Positions 17,368 to 26,295 of a stretch of DNA of 64,000 nucleotides are shown here, in pieces. Position numbers and translations under genes: made by a program. The DNA comes from Chondromyces crocatus (lineage in GTDB: Bacteria; Myxococcota_A; Polyangia; Polyangiales; Polyangiaceae), in contig NZ_CP012159.1 in the NCBI RefSeq assembly GCF_001189295.1, forward strand, positions 7,423,501 through 7,487,500, given 5' to 3'. Below the pieces are notes generated by a model. It saw only the letters and a list, made by a program, of their open reading frames with translations. It was not told the DNA's origin and searched no databases. Every line of letters begins with the position of its first letter. Positions within the stretch are counted from its first letter, which is position 1.

Positions 17368-17823
17368 GTTCGCCCCCGACGATACATCACCCACAGCGCG
17401 CCCAGGTGGCCGCTGAACGCCGGAGCACGGTTCCGAAGGCCGACGCACGGATCCGAGGATCAGGCCCGGCTCGACGAGGGCAAGGTGCCGATCCGGGCTC
17501 GCCGCCCCCTCGGCGCTCGGCAGCGTCTCTGGCGAGCCCACCTGCGGGCGCCGTCGCTCACCTCGCCGACGTCATCCCGTGAGCGCTCGGATGGGTCGCC
17601 CTGACCCCTGGGCCCGCATGTCCACGCTGGAGGCCAGCCTCCTGGGCGACAGGTCCGTTCAGAACATCCTCACGGTCCAGACGCTCGGCCCTCCGCGTCA
17701 CTTCCCCTCCCTACGCTGGCAGGAAGCGCACTCGAGAACGCGCAGCATGGCGCGAGCCCAACGACAGGCGGCCAGCAGCCACGCCAAGCCTTGGAAGCTC
17801 GCAACGAAACGCCGCGAAGGGCG
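17368..17823. other. intergenic region upstream of the minus-strand T6SS operon
   Basis: This stretch lies between the DUF2169-linker gene and the minisatellite. Open frames crossing it are out-of-frame extensions of neighbours, and I find no supported gene. Promoters of the two divergent operons should lie in 17368-18537, but no clear -35/-10 pair stands out by eye. Confidence 0.4.
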
Positions 17824-18117
17824 CCAGAAGCCTTTGGCGCCTTCAGCGACTTTCCTTCAACGCCGCCAGAAGCCTTTGGCGCCTTCAGCGACTTTCCTTC
17901 AACGCCGCCAGAAGCCTTTGGCGCCTTCAGCGACTTTCCTTCAACGCCGCCAGAAGCCTTTGGCGCCTTCAGCGACTTTCCTTCAACGCCGCCAGAAGCC
18001 TTTGGCGCCTTCAGCGACTTTCCTTCAACGCCGCCAAAAGCCTTTGGCGCCTTCAGCGACTTTCCTTCAACGCCGCCAAGAGCCTTTGGCGCCTTCAGCG
18101 ACTTTCCTCCAGGCCCT
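17824..18117. repeat. 42-bp minisatellite, seven tandem units
   Basis: Units start at 17824, 17866, 17908, 17950, 17992, 18034 and 18076. The first five are identical as far as I can read, each beginning CCAGAAGCCTTTGGCGCC. The sixth and seventh differ by single bases near their starts (CCAAAAG, CCAAGAG), and the last also diverges at its end. Because 42 is a multiple of three, a plus-strand frame stays open through all units (unit PEAFGAFSDFPSTP). That frame has no good ribosome-binding site and its flanks look non-coding, so I treat the array as non-coding DNA. It sits between two divergent T6SS operons, where copy-number change could alter promoter spacing. Confidence 0.85.
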
Positions 18118-18537
18118 CCCGGAGCCTCGGCCTCCCTCGGCGACGCTTCTCTGGAGGCCTTCGACGCGTTGCGTCCACGCTGCGACCCCTCGCTGCCGTC
18201 TCCAGAGCGGGCCTCCGCTCAGCATCCACCTCATGAGCCCATCCCAGAGGCCACGCCGACGCCCAGGCATTCCTTGAACGCCCGAAGCCCCACCTCCACA
18301 TGCCCTTCCGCGGTTTCGTCACAGTTTGGTCAGGTCACCGACGGCCAGCGGCACGCTTCCTTCAGCATTCCACCCCCACCGCCGGCGCCGACGCCTCGAT
18401 GACGCCGTCTCGCGCCGTGATCGGTCCGAAAAAGCACTGGCTCTCGAAGAACCGCATCCAGGGCACGTCGACTCTGCTTTGGACGCACATCAAGGGCCGG
18501 TATGCTGCGCGCACCGCCACATCCAGTGAGGCCGTAC
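18118..18537. other. region between the minisatellite and the plus-strand T6SS operon
   Basis: The plus-strand frame that crosses the repeats runs on to about 18402 as a Pro/Ser-rich sequence. It has no recognisable domain and overlaps equally long frames on the other strand. A GAGG at 18528-18531 belongs to the ribosome-binding site of the VgrG gene. No other feature is evident. Confidence 0.35.
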
Positions 18538-20946
18538 GTGGAAGACCTGATCAAGCTAGTTTCAAGCGTAGTTCCCGAGACGGGTCGCGTGGTTGCGTTC
18601 CGAGGCACGGAGGCGATCTCGACGCCGTACGAGTTCGAGATCTTCTTCTCGCTGACGGACGGGACCGGCGAGCAGCTCGACCTGGGGGACGCCATCGGCG
18701 CCAAGGCGGTGCTCACCCTCGACCGGGAAGCGGACCGGATTCCCCCCTACCACTTCTCGGGGATCCTGGCGGCCGTGGACCTCTTGCACGAGGTGGAGGG
18801 GCTCTCGCTCTTTCGCGCGGTGCTGGTCCCGCGCCTCTGGCTGCTCGGGCTCTCGAAGCACAGCCGGATCTTCACCAAGATGGCGCTGCCGGACATCCTC
18901 AAGGCGGTGCTCGCGGAGAACGGCTTCGGGCCGGACGACTTCGAGCTGCGTCTCGGGAAGTACTCGGTCGAGGAGCACGTCTGCCAGTACCGCGAGAGTG
19001 ATCTCGACTTCCTCTCGCGGTGGATGGAGCGCGAGGGCATCTTCTACTTCTTCGAGCACGGCGAGTGGGGCGAGAAGCTCATCCTCTGCGACGACAGGAC
19101 GTACGAGGACGATCTCCTCGGCGCCCCCGTGCGCTACCACCCGCAGCTCGGGCAAGACCGGAGCGCCGGCCTCTCCTTCCGCACCTTCACGTGCAAGCAC
19201 CGGACGCTGCCGACGAAGGTCCTCTACAAGGACTACGACTACGCGAAGCCGAACCTGCGCCTCGCAGGCTCTGCGGACGTGGCGGAGAACGGCGCTGGCG
19301 AGGTGAGCCTCTACGGCGAGCGGTTCTTCAGCGCCGCGGCCGGCGAGCGGCTGGCGAAGATGCGCGCCGAGGAGCTGCTCACGCGGCAGGTGCTGTTCCA
19401 TGCGACCGGGAGCCGCACCCACCTCCGGCCGGGCCACGAGTTCGAGCTGGAGGAGCACTCGCGCGCGGCGTTCAACGCGAGGTACGTCGCCATCGAGGCC
19501 ACGCACTGGGGCAACCAGCAAGGGAACAACTCGGCGTTCCGTGACTTCATCCAGATGGAGCACGAGGAGGTGTACTTCGTCGACGTCGTGGCGATTCCCG
19601 CCGAGACGCAGTTCCGGGCGGCGAGCCGGGTAGCGTGGCCGCGGATCTACGGGTTCGAGAACGGGACGGTCGATGGGCCCGCCGAGAGCGAGTACGCACA
19701 GATCGACGATCAGGGCCGGTACTGCGTGCGGTTCAAGTTCGACGAGTCGGGCCTGAAGAACGGGCGGGCGTCGACGTTCGTGCGCATGGTGCAGCCGCAC
19801 GGCGGGAGCATCGAGGGCTTCCACTTCCCGCTGCGCAAGGAGACGGAGATCATCTTCAGCTTCCTCGGCGGCGATCCGGACCGGCCGGTCATCACCGGCG
19901 TCGTGCCGAACGCGCTCACGCCGAGCCCGGTGACGAGCGGCAACTACACGAAGAACGTGCTCCAGACGGGCGGCAGAAACCGGCTGGAGATCGAGGACAA
20001 GGCCGGGCAGCAGCGCATCACGCTGTCGACGCCGTACTCGAACTCGTACCTCCGCATGGGGTCCCCCAACGCGGAGCACGAGTTCATCATGAAGACGGAC
20101 GACAACACGCTGCTCACGGCGGGCAAGGACTTCGACCAGTTCGTCGGCCAGAACGGCGGCGGGTCGTGGACGGCGACCATCAAGGACGACTGGAAGACCA
20201 CCGTGCAGGCCGGGGTCCACGAGCTGAACGTCGACACCGGCACGTCGACGACCGTGGTCGAGGGGGACACCAAGCTCCAGGTCAAGACCGGCAACTACGC
20301 CATCGCCGTGGACACGGCCTCGATGACGACGACCGTCGAGAGCGACTCGACGACCACGATCAACGGCTCGAAATACGAAGTGAACGTCACCGCCGGCCTC
20401 ACGAAGATCGACACGGCGCTCACGACCGACATCCTGAGCACCGGCAAGCTGACGATTTCGACGAAGAATGCGAACGATTACCTCGTCGCGAACGGCATGC
20501 TCTTCACGGTCGGTGAAGATCTCACCCAGACCGTCACCGGCCAGCACATCCTGACGACGGGCGCCATCACCCAGGTGGTGAACGGCAGCTACACGCAGAA
20601 CATCACCGAGAGCTTCTCCCAGACGACCGCGGCCTCCTCCAAGTTCTGGACGGCGGCCAAGGACAGCCGGACCCTGGGCTTCGCCTACGCACTGAACGTG
20701 GGCGGCAAGGCGACGTTCGACCTGTCGGCGAACTTCCTGCTCCAGGCGTCGATCTCCGCCAACATCACCGCGGGCCTCCGGCTCGACGCGAAGCTCAGCG
20801 CCAGCCTGTCGGTGACCGCGGGCATCGACATCGACGTGGCGTCGATCAAGTACGACCAGAAGGCCCTCAAGTTCGAGACCGGCGGCGTCGGGTTCAAGAA
20901 CCTCGGGACGCTCCTGCACCTCGTCGGCATCAGCATCTTTTCATGA
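18538..20946 (+). CDS. vgrG: VgrG (TssI) spike protein, second copy
   Basis: An ATG exists 12 codons upstream, but I prefer the GTG at 18538, which follows GAGG by six bases and gives the usual start MEDLIKLVSS. The 802-residue product has the base domain (SLFRAVLVPRLWLLG at 90-104; CQYRESDLDFLSRWMEREGI at 149-168) and the OB fold (RYCVRFKFDESG at 394-405; GGDPDRPVITGVV at 444-456). The tail (about 540-790) is a beta helix of Thr-rich strands (TTTVESDSTTTINGS), then Ala/Ser-rich strands (SANITAGLRLDAKLSASLSV). It differs from the other two VgrGs, which are closer to each other. Its last four bases overlap the next ATG, so it leads a coupled operon. Confidence 0.93.
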   Translation: MEDLIKLVSSVVPETGRVVAFRGTEAISTPYEFEIFFSLTDGTGEQLDLGDAIGAKAVLTLDREADRIPPYHFSGILAAVDLLHEVEGLSLFRAVLVPRLWLLGLSKHSRIFTKMALPDILKAVLAENGFGPDDFELRLGKYSVEEHVCQYRESDLDFLSRWMEREGIFYFFEHGEWGEKLILCDDRTYEDDLLGAPVRYHPQLGQDRSAGLSFRTFTCKHRTLPTKVLYKDYDYAKPNLRLAGSADVAENGAGEVSLYGERFFSAAAGERLAKMRAEELLTRQVLFHATGSRTHLRPGHEFELEEHSRAAFNARYVAIEATHWGNQQGNNSAFRDFIQMEHEEVYFVDVVAIPAETQFRAASRVAWPRIYGFENGTVDGPAESEYAQIDDQGRYCVRFKFDESGLKNGRASTFVRMVQPHGGSIEGFHFPLRKETEIIFSFLGGDPDRPVITGVVPNALTPSPVTSGNYTKNVLQTGGRNRLEIEDKAGQQRITLSTPYSNSYLRMGSPNAEHEFIMKTDDNTLLTAGKDFDQFVGQNGGGSWTATIKDDWKTTVQAGVHELNVDTGTSTTVVEGDTKLQVKTGNYAIAVDTASMTTTVESDSTTTINGSKYEVNVTAGLTKIDTALTTDILSTGKLTISTKNANDYLVANGMLFTVGEDLTQTVTGQHILTTGAITQVVNGSYTQNITESFSQTTAASSKFWTAAKDSRTLGFAYALNVGGKATFDLSANFLLQASISANITAGLRLDAKLSASLSVTAGIDIDVASIKYDQKALKFETGGVGFKNLGTLLHLVGISIFS

Positions 20947-23603
20947 AGGTCATCAAGCCGCAGCGCCTCGGCGTGCTCACGCGCTCGTGGGAGTACCGGG
21001 GCGACTTCTATTTCACGGTCTCCATCCTGGCGTTCTTCCCGTTCGAGTCGCCGTCGTTCCTCTTGCCGGAGGTGCGGCTCTGGCAGCTCCTCGCCGAGGA
21101 GCTGGGCCGGGATCTCGCGTTCGACGAGGTGATGCCGAAGCCGTCGCCGGAGCTGCTGGTGACGGGGAGCGCCTGCCCCGCCGGGGGGACGCCGCAGCCC
21201 GTCTGTGCCGTGCGCGTGCAGCTCGGCTCCGTGGACAAGCGGCTGTACGTGGTCGGCGATCGGGTGTGGGACTTCGGCGGGCCTTCGAAGCCGGTGCCGT
21301 TCACCCGGATGCCCATCACCTGGTCGAACGCCTTCGGGGGGCCAGGTTTTGCGCAGAACCCGCTGGGGAAAGGCATCGCCAAGATCCAGGACGCGCAGGG
21401 CAAGGAGATCCATCCGCTGCCGAACGTCGAGAACCCGAAGACCCTGCTGAAGAAGCCGGAGGATCGGCCCGCACCCGAGGGCTTCGGGGCGTACGACATC
21501 ACCTGGCCGCAGCGGGCCGACAAGTTCGGTACGTACGACAAGCGCTGGCTGGAGGAACGCTTCCCGGGGTTCGCGGACGACGCGGATCTCTCGCTCTTCA
21601 ACGTGGCGCCGAAGGACCAGCGGTTCGAGGGCGAGCTGCGCGGTGACGAGCCCTTCCGGGTGGAGAACATGCATCCCGACCACCCGGTGCAGACCTCGCG
21701 GCTCCCGGGCGTGCGAGGGCGGTGCTTCATCACGCAGAAGACGAAGGACGGGGACGTGTTCCGGGAGATCCCGACGCGGCTCGACACGGTCCACCTCTTG
21801 CCGAGCGCGGGGCGCGGGGTGGTGATCTTCCGCGGCACGACGACGCTGAGCGAGGACGACGCCCACGACGTGGCCCACCTGGTGGTCGCGGCAGAGACGC
21901 TCGGGGCGCCGGCGAGGTCGATCGATCACTACCGCGAGGTGCTCGCCGGGCGGCTCGACAAGAAGAGAGGGGCGCTGCTCGCCCTCAAGGACTCCGACCT
22001 GCTGCCGCCGGAGGCGCCGCCCGAGGTGCCGCTCCCTGACGCGAAGGGGTCGGACATGGACGACCTCTCGGTCACGAAGAACCTGCAGGAGAGGAACCAG
22101 CGCAAGCGGCTGGAGAAGGAGCTGGAGAAGAGCCGCGCCCAGATGGTGGCGATGGGGCTCGATCCGGACAAGCACGTGCCCAAGGCGCCGGAGCCGGAGA
22201 AGGTCCCTTCACTCGAAGAACTCCCGGACTACCTGGAGGCCGCCGATGCGCAGGTCGCAGACGCCCGGAAACAGGCCGACGACGCGATGGCGAAGGCCAA
22301 GGCCGACCTGAAGGAGACCTGCGCGCAGGCGGGCCTCGACTACGAGAAGACGCTCGCGGACACCCAGAAGGGTGGCGGGGGGCCGCCGAAGTTCTCGGCC
22401 GAGAAGGAGATGGAGAACCTCCGCCTCTCCCGGGAACACATGAAGGCAGCGGGGATCGCGATCCCCGTCGATCCGAAGGCGCCCTCCGACGAGGAACTCG
22501 CGCAGCGCCTGCGCACGATCGAGCAGCAGCTCCAGCATGCGTACTGGCAGTTCGCCCATGTCTACCCGGAGGCGGATCTGCCCGACGAGAAGGCGGCTGC
22601 CGCCCTGCGGGAAGAGGTGATCGACGCCCACCGGAGCGGCAAGGGCCTCGGGGGGCGCGATCTGACGGGCGTGGACCTCACGGGCCTGAACCTCTCCGGG
22701 ATCGATCTGGAGCACGCGTTCCTGGAGCGCGCGCGCCTCGCTGGCGCCAACCTGTCGGGGGCTCGGCTGAGTGGCGCGGTGCTCGTGCGCGCCGACCTCA
22801 CGGGCGCGAATCTCGAAGGGGCAGAGCTGCGCGCGGCGAACCTCGGCCGGGCGAACCTGACGGGCGCCAAGCTGACCGGCGGGATCAACCTGGCGGGAGC
22901 GACGCTGATGTACGCGGACCTGTCCGGCGCCGTCTTCGACGGGGCGACGCTGCACCGGGTCGACCTGTTCGAGGCGAAGTTCCAGGGCGCGAGCTTCGCG
23001 AAGGTCGAGGCGGTGATGCTGAACTTCGTCCAGGTGGACCTCTCCGGGGTGAACTTCGCGGGCGCCCAGCTCATCAAGTGCAGCTTCCTGGAGAGCCAGC
23101 TCGACGATGTCGATTTCTCCGGCGCGACGATGACACAGTCGGTGTTCGTCGAGGCGCGCGGCGAGCGCACGCGGTGGCGTAACGCGAAGGCCGAGAACCT
23201 GCGGATGGTCAAGGAGTCGGCCTTCCCGGGGGCCGACTTCCTCGGCGCCTCGCTCGAAGGGTCGAACCTGCGCGGGACGAACCTGGAAGGCGCCGAGATG
23301 AGCGGGGCGAACTTCAACCGGGCCGACCTGTCGGAGTGCAACCTGAAGAAGGCCAAGCTCTACCGGGCCACCGGGATCGGGGCGCTGCTCGTCCGCGCGG
23401 ATCTGACGGGCGCCAACCTCACGTCGGCAAACCTCATGCAAGCCATCCTCCAGAAGGCCAAGCTCGCAGGCGCGAGCTTCAAGGGCGCGAACCTCTTCCG
23501 GGCCGACCTGGCCCGCAGCGTGGGCGACAAGGCCACGTCGTTCGAGGATGCGCTCGTGGACCAGGTGCGGCACGTCGCGGCGCCTGGAGGAGGTGCCGTG
23601 TGA
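20943..23603 (+). CDS. DUF2169 - coiled-coil - pentapeptide-repeat fusion protein
   Basis: The product has 886 residues in three parts. Residues 1-330 are DUF2169 (VRVQLGSVDKRLYVVGDRVW, QNPLGKGIAK, DLSLFNVAPKDQRF). Residues about 370-545 are charged helices, partly coiled coil (NLQERNQRKRLEKELEKSRA). Residues about 565-857 are pentapeptide repeats of the A(D/N)LxG type (ADLTGANLEGAELRAANLGR), which form a right-handed quadrilateral beta helix. The start overlaps the VgrG stop as ATGA, and the end overlaps the next GTG. DUF2169 is thought to load cargo onto VgrG/PAAR, so the pentapeptide rod may be a spacer, a cargo platform or part of the delivered complex. None of these roles is shown by the sequence. 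Confidence 0.85.
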   Translation: MKVIKPQRLGVLTRSWEYRGDFYFTVSILAFFPFESPSFLLPEVRLWQLLAEELGRDLAFDEVMPKPSPELLVTGSACPAGGTPQPVCAVRVQLGSVDKRLYVVGDRVWDFGGPSKPVPFTRMPITWSNAFGGPGFAQNPLGKGIAKIQDAQGKEIHPLPNVENPKTLLKKPEDRPAPEGFGAYDITWPQRADKFGTYDKRWLEERFPGFADDADLSLFNVAPKDQRFEGELRGDEPFRVENMHPDHPVQTSRLPGVRGRCFITQKTKDGDVFREIPTRLDTVHLLPSAGRGVVIFRGTTTLSEDDAHDVAHLVVAAETLGAPARSIDHYREVLAGRLDKKRGALLALKDSDLLPPEAPPEVPLPDAKGSDMDDLSVTKNLQERNQRKRLEKELEKSRAQMVAMGLDPDKHVPKAPEPEKVPSLEELPDYLEAADAQVADARKQADDAMAKAKADLKETCAQAGLDYEKTLADTQKGGGGPPKFSAEKEMENLRLSREHMKAAGIAIPVDPKAPSDEELAQRLRTIEQQLQHAYWQFAHVYPEADLPDEKAAAALREEVIDAHRSGKGLGGRDLTGVDLTGLNLSGIDLEHAFLERARLAGANLSGARLSGAVLVRADLTGANLEGAELRAANLGRANLTGAKLTGGINLAGATLMYADLSGAVFDGATLHRVDLFEAKFQGASFAKVEAVMLNFVQVDLSGVNFAGAQLIKCSFLESQLDDVDFSGATMTQSVFVEARGERTRWRNAKAENLRMVKESAFPGADFLGASLEGSNLRGTNLEGAEMSGANFNRADLSECNLKKAKLYRATGIGALLVRADLTGANLTSANLMQAILQKAKLAGASFKGANLFRADLARSVGDKATSFEDALVDQVRHVAAPGGGAV

Positions 23604-24652
23604 ACCGAGACGAACTCTGCAAGGCCGTGCGCGAGGGGGAGATCGTCTCCGGGGTCGATCTCTCCGGGTTGGACCTCTCGGGCGCCGATCTGTCGGGGGG
23701 AATCTTCGAGCGGGTGTCGTTCAAGGGGGCGAATCTCTCCAGGGCGAACCTCGAAGAAGCGGCACTTCTGCACTGCGATTTCGGCGGGGCGCAGCTCGTC
23801 GCCGCGGAGCTGCGGCACGCGGTCGTCGCGAGCAGCCAGTTCCAGGAGGCGCGGTTCTGCGAGGCGAACCTCTCCTCGGCGCAGGTCGCGGAGTCGGATC
23901 TGTCGTTCGCGGACTTCAAGGGCGCGAACCTGATCGTCGCGGTGTTCGCCAGGTGTGCGCTGGCGGGCGCGGTGTTCGACGAGACGTGCCTCGACCGGAC
24001 GTCGTTCCTGGAGACCACGAGCGTCACGAACATGAGCCTCCGCGGCGCGCGGCTGAAGCAGACGGTGCTCATGGGCGTCGATCTGACGAGCGTGACGCTG
24101 ACCGGCGCGAGCCTGGAGAGCGCCATCCTGATCGGGAGCAAGCTGGCCGGGATGGATCTCTCGGGGATGCGCCTCTCGCTGACCCAGTTCACGGGCTGCG
24201 ATCTGACGGAGACCGTGTTCACGGGCGCGGAGGCCGCGCAGTGCAACTTCAAGGACGCGACGCTCCAGAGCGCGCGGTTCGACAAGGCCCACCTGGAGCG
24301 GGCGCTGCTCCTCGGGGCGAACGCGCAGCTCGCCAGCTTCAAGGGGGCGAAGCTCACCCAGGCGCTCCTGAGCGGGGCCAACGTGTCCGGGGCCAGCTTC
24401 GAAGGGGCGGTGATGGAGCAGTGCATCCTGCACGAGGCCAGCTGCGTGGGGGCGCGGTTCGTGGGCGCGAACCTGACCTACGCGGACTTCTCGCACGCCG
24501 ACGTCTCGGGGGCGGACTTCTCCAGGGCGACCTTGATGCGGGCCCGGTTCCACCGGACGAAGGAGGACCACACCCGCTTCGGGTCGAGGGCCACCGCGCT
24601 CGGGAACGACGAGCGGCTCGCCGCCGCCGAGGCCTGGACGCCGAAGTACTGA
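23600..24652 (+). CDS. pentapeptide-repeat protein of a T6SS cargo operon
   Basis: Translation most likely starts at the GTG overlapping the preceding TGA (GTGTGA), giving 350 residues. After a short helix (NRDELCKAVREGEIVSG) nearly the whole chain consists of pentapeptide repeats (VDLSGLDLSGADLSGGIFER; ADFSHADVSGADFSRATLMR), enough for about twelve coils of the beta helix. Only the last 35 residues are different. It probably arose by duplication of the pentapeptide part of the upstream gene. Pentapeptide proteins can mimic DNA or serve as rigid rods; which applies here cannot be told. Confidence 0.8.
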   Translation: MNRDELCKAVREGEIVSGVDLSGLDLSGADLSGGIFERVSFKGANLSRANLEEAALLHCDFGGAQLVAAELRHAVVASSQFQEARFCEANLSSAQVAESDLSFADFKGANLIVAVFARCALAGAVFDETCLDRTSFLETTSVTNMSLRGARLKQTVLMGVDLTSVTLTGASLESAILIGSKLAGMDLSGMRLSLTQFTGCDLTETVFTGAEAAQCNFKDATLQSARFDKAHLERALLLGANAQLASFKGAKLTQALLSGANVSGASFEGAVMEQCILHEASCVGARFVGANLTYADFSHADVSGADFSRATLMRARFHRTKEDHTRFGSRATALGNDERLAAAEAWTPKY

Positions 24653-24662
24653 GGTCGATGCG

Positions 24663-25181
24663 GTGAAGACGCTGTTCCTGGTGCTCCTCTTGCTCCCCGC
24701 CGTGCTGTGCTTCGGCCTCCGGCATTACTACATGGAGGAAGAGCGCGCGTTCGAGCGGGACGCGGAGCGGGTCCCGGGCAAGGTGAAGGCGGTCCACAAG
24801 AAGACGCACTTCGACGGGCGGGATTCGGAAGACATCACCACCGTCGAGGTGACGTACCTGACGAAGGACGCAGCGGCGCTGACCGCCGAAGCCCAGGTGG
24901 GCTACGCGGTGGGGCTGTCCGCCGGCAAGACGGTGGAGGTCCTGTACAGGCGCGCCGAGCCGACGAAGATCCAGATCCGGGCGGGGTTCTTCAATCGCTC
25001 GGGGAAGGTCGTTTTTCTGACGCTCTTCGGTGGGTTCTGGCTCATCGTGGGGCTCGCGGGCGTGGGGCTCGCCCTGCGTGCGGCGAACGCGGCGAAGGAT
25101 CCAGCAGCGCGGGAGCGGCTGGAGCGCATGAGAGAAGATCTGCGGAGAGAGCAAGCAGAGCGTGAGCACCGGGCGCCGTGA
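24663..25181 (+). CDS. DUF3592-type membrane protein
   Basis: The 172-residue product starts at GTG. It has an N-terminal membrane helix (LFLVLLLLPAVLCFGL), a small beta domain (RVPGKVKAVHKKTHF; VEVLYRRAEPTKIQIRAGF) and a second helix (LTLFGGFWLIVGLAGVGLAL), then a charged C-terminal helix (ARERLERMREDLRREQAER). The 'G.V......V.Y........V.Y.p.~p...ri' pattern between two helices is that of DUF3592 proteins. It lies 10 bases after the pentapeptide gene, so it is in the operon. An immunity or envelope role is possible but unproven. Confidence 0.65.
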   Translation: MKTLFLVLLLLPAVLCFGLRHYYMEEERAFERDAERVPGKVKAVHKKTHFDGRDSEDITTVEVTYLTKDAAALTAEAQVGYAVGLSAGKTVEVLYRRAEPTKIQIRAGFFNRSGKVVFLTLFGGFWLIVGLAGVGLALRAANAAKDPAARERLERMREDLRREQAEREHRAP

Positions 25182-25217
25182 CGACGGACGTCGCCCACCG
25201 ATCCGAGGAGCAGAGAG

Positions 25218-25871
25218 ATGGTCATCGCAGCACGTAAACTCAATCCCTCCCTGGTGACCGAAGAGACGGGGACGGTCCTGCGCTCCCTGGGCGCGGCGTT
25301 CTCGGTGGAGCTGGGCTCGGGGGTGGTGACCGCGACGCGGGCGGTGAGCTGCCTGGTCGCGCCGCTCCTGGGAGACCGGGTGCTCGTCGCGGTGGAGGCA
25401 TCCGGCAAGGCCTACGTGCTCGCGGTGCTGGAGCGCGCCGAGGAGGACGGGAAGACGACGCTCTCCGTGGACGGGGACCTGGAGATCCGGACGGCCTCCG
25501 GGGCGTGCTCGATCGCGGCCCAGGACGGGGTGCAGATCGCGTCGCCCGGCGAGGTGAAGGTCGCGGCGAACACGCTGAACGTGACCGCACTCGAGGGCAA
25601 GGTGGTCACCGAGAAGCTCACGTTCATGGCCCGGTGGATGCTGGGCGAGCTGGGCAAGCTGAAGGTGATCGCAGAGAGCGTGGACTCGGTGGTGAGCCGG
25701 GTGTCGCAGCGGGTCGAGCGCTCGTACCGGACGGTGACGGAGCTGGACCAGGTGAAGGCGCACCAGATGGATTACACGGCGGAGGAGCAGCTCCGGATGC
25801 ACGCGAAGAACACGCTGATGACGTCGGACAACCTGGTGAAGGTCGACGGCGACCAGATCCACTTCGGCTGA
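25218..25871 (+). CDS. DUF3540 T6SS accessory protein
   Basis: The 217-residue product starts at an ATG after GAGGAGCAGAGAG. It shows the DUF3540 layout: an N-terminal OB-like beta domain (RAVSCLVAPLLGDRVLVAVE; AYVLAVLERAEEDGKTTL), short beta-helix strands (DLEIRTASGACSIAAQDGVQ; EVKVAANTLNVTALEGKV) and a C-terminal helical part (RSYRTVTELDQVKAHQMDYT). DUF3540 genes commonly stand between VgrG/DUF2169 and DUF4150 genes, as here, and the protein resembles a shortened VgrG tail. A structural or loading role on the spike is inferred. Confidence 0.8.
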   Translation: MVIAARKLNPSLVTEETGTVLRSLGAAFSVELGSGVVTATRAVSCLVAPLLGDRVLVAVEASGKAYVLAVLERAEEDGKTTLSVDGDLEIRTASGACSIAAQDGVQIASPGEVKVAANTLNVTALEGKVVTEKLTFMARWMLGELGKLKVIAESVDSVVSRVSQRVERSYRTVTELDQVKAHQMDYTAEEQLRMHAKNTLMTSDNLVKVDGDQIHFG

Positions 25872-25886
25872 GGAGGAGGAGACGCC

Positions 25887-26279
25887 ATGTTCGCGAACTC
25901 GCAGATGATGGGCATCGATATGGCCTTCCCGGACGTGTGCCTGACGCCGATGCCGGCGCCGACACCCATCCCCTACCCCAACATCGCCGCCGGCCCGATG
26001 GGCGTGCCCGCGTCGTACAACATCCTGTTCATGGGCACGCCAGCCCACAACATGGCGACGACGGTGCCGCTGACGAACGGCGACAACCCGGGCGTGGCGC
26101 TCGGGGTGGCCTCGGGGATGGTGATGGGTCCGTCGCGGCACCTGACCGCCTCGTTCACGACGCTGCTCACCGGGATGCCCGCCACGCGGCTGACGAGCAT
26201 GTCACTCCAGAACTCGACGAACGCGCCGGGGATGCGGCTGGTGCCGAGCCAGGTGAAGGTGGTGGTGCTGGCGCCCTGA
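25887..26279 (+). CDS. DUF4150 PAAR-like spike-tip protein
   Basis: The product has 130 residues and follows DUF3540 by 15 bases with a GAGGAGGAG ribosome-binding site. It shows the typical PAAR-like DUF4150 pattern: a start with MAFPDVCLTP, Pro-rich PMPAPTPIPYPNIA, then NILFMGTPAHNMATTVPLTN and short Gly/Ser/Thr strands to a final MRLVPSQVKVVVL. PAAR-like proteins form the cone that caps the VgrG trimer and sharpens the spike. With no C-terminal extension, it must deliver cargo through partners rather than by fusion. Confidence 0.85.
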   Translation: MFANSQMMGIDMAFPDVCLTPMPAPTPIPYPNIAAGPMGVPASYNILFMGTPAHNMATTVPLTNGDNPGVALGVASGMVMGPSRHLTASFTTLLTGMPATRLTSMSLQNSTNAPGMRLVPSQVKVVVLAP

Positions 26280-26295
26280 GGGGCGCGGCCGGCCC

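Noticed and set aside
17824..18117. CRISPR array
   Set aside because: The units are contiguous without unique spacers, and no cas gene is nearby.
17791..18402. Plus-strand reading frame through the 42-bp repeats as a repeat protein
   Set aside because: The frame stays open because the unit is a multiple of three, but there is no good ribosome-binding site, and both flanks look non-coding. I list the array as DNA repeats instead.
18562..20919. 785-codon open frame on the minus strand
   Set aside because: It is the antisense of the second VgrG gene, has many Arg/Val/His repeats and no motif; VgrG in the plus frame is unmistakable.
20943..23603. Pentapeptide protein as a quinolone-resistance (Qnr-type) protein
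   Set aside because: It is fused to DUF2169 and coupled to VgrG, so a T6SS role is more likely than a resistance function; sequence alone does not show gyrase protection.
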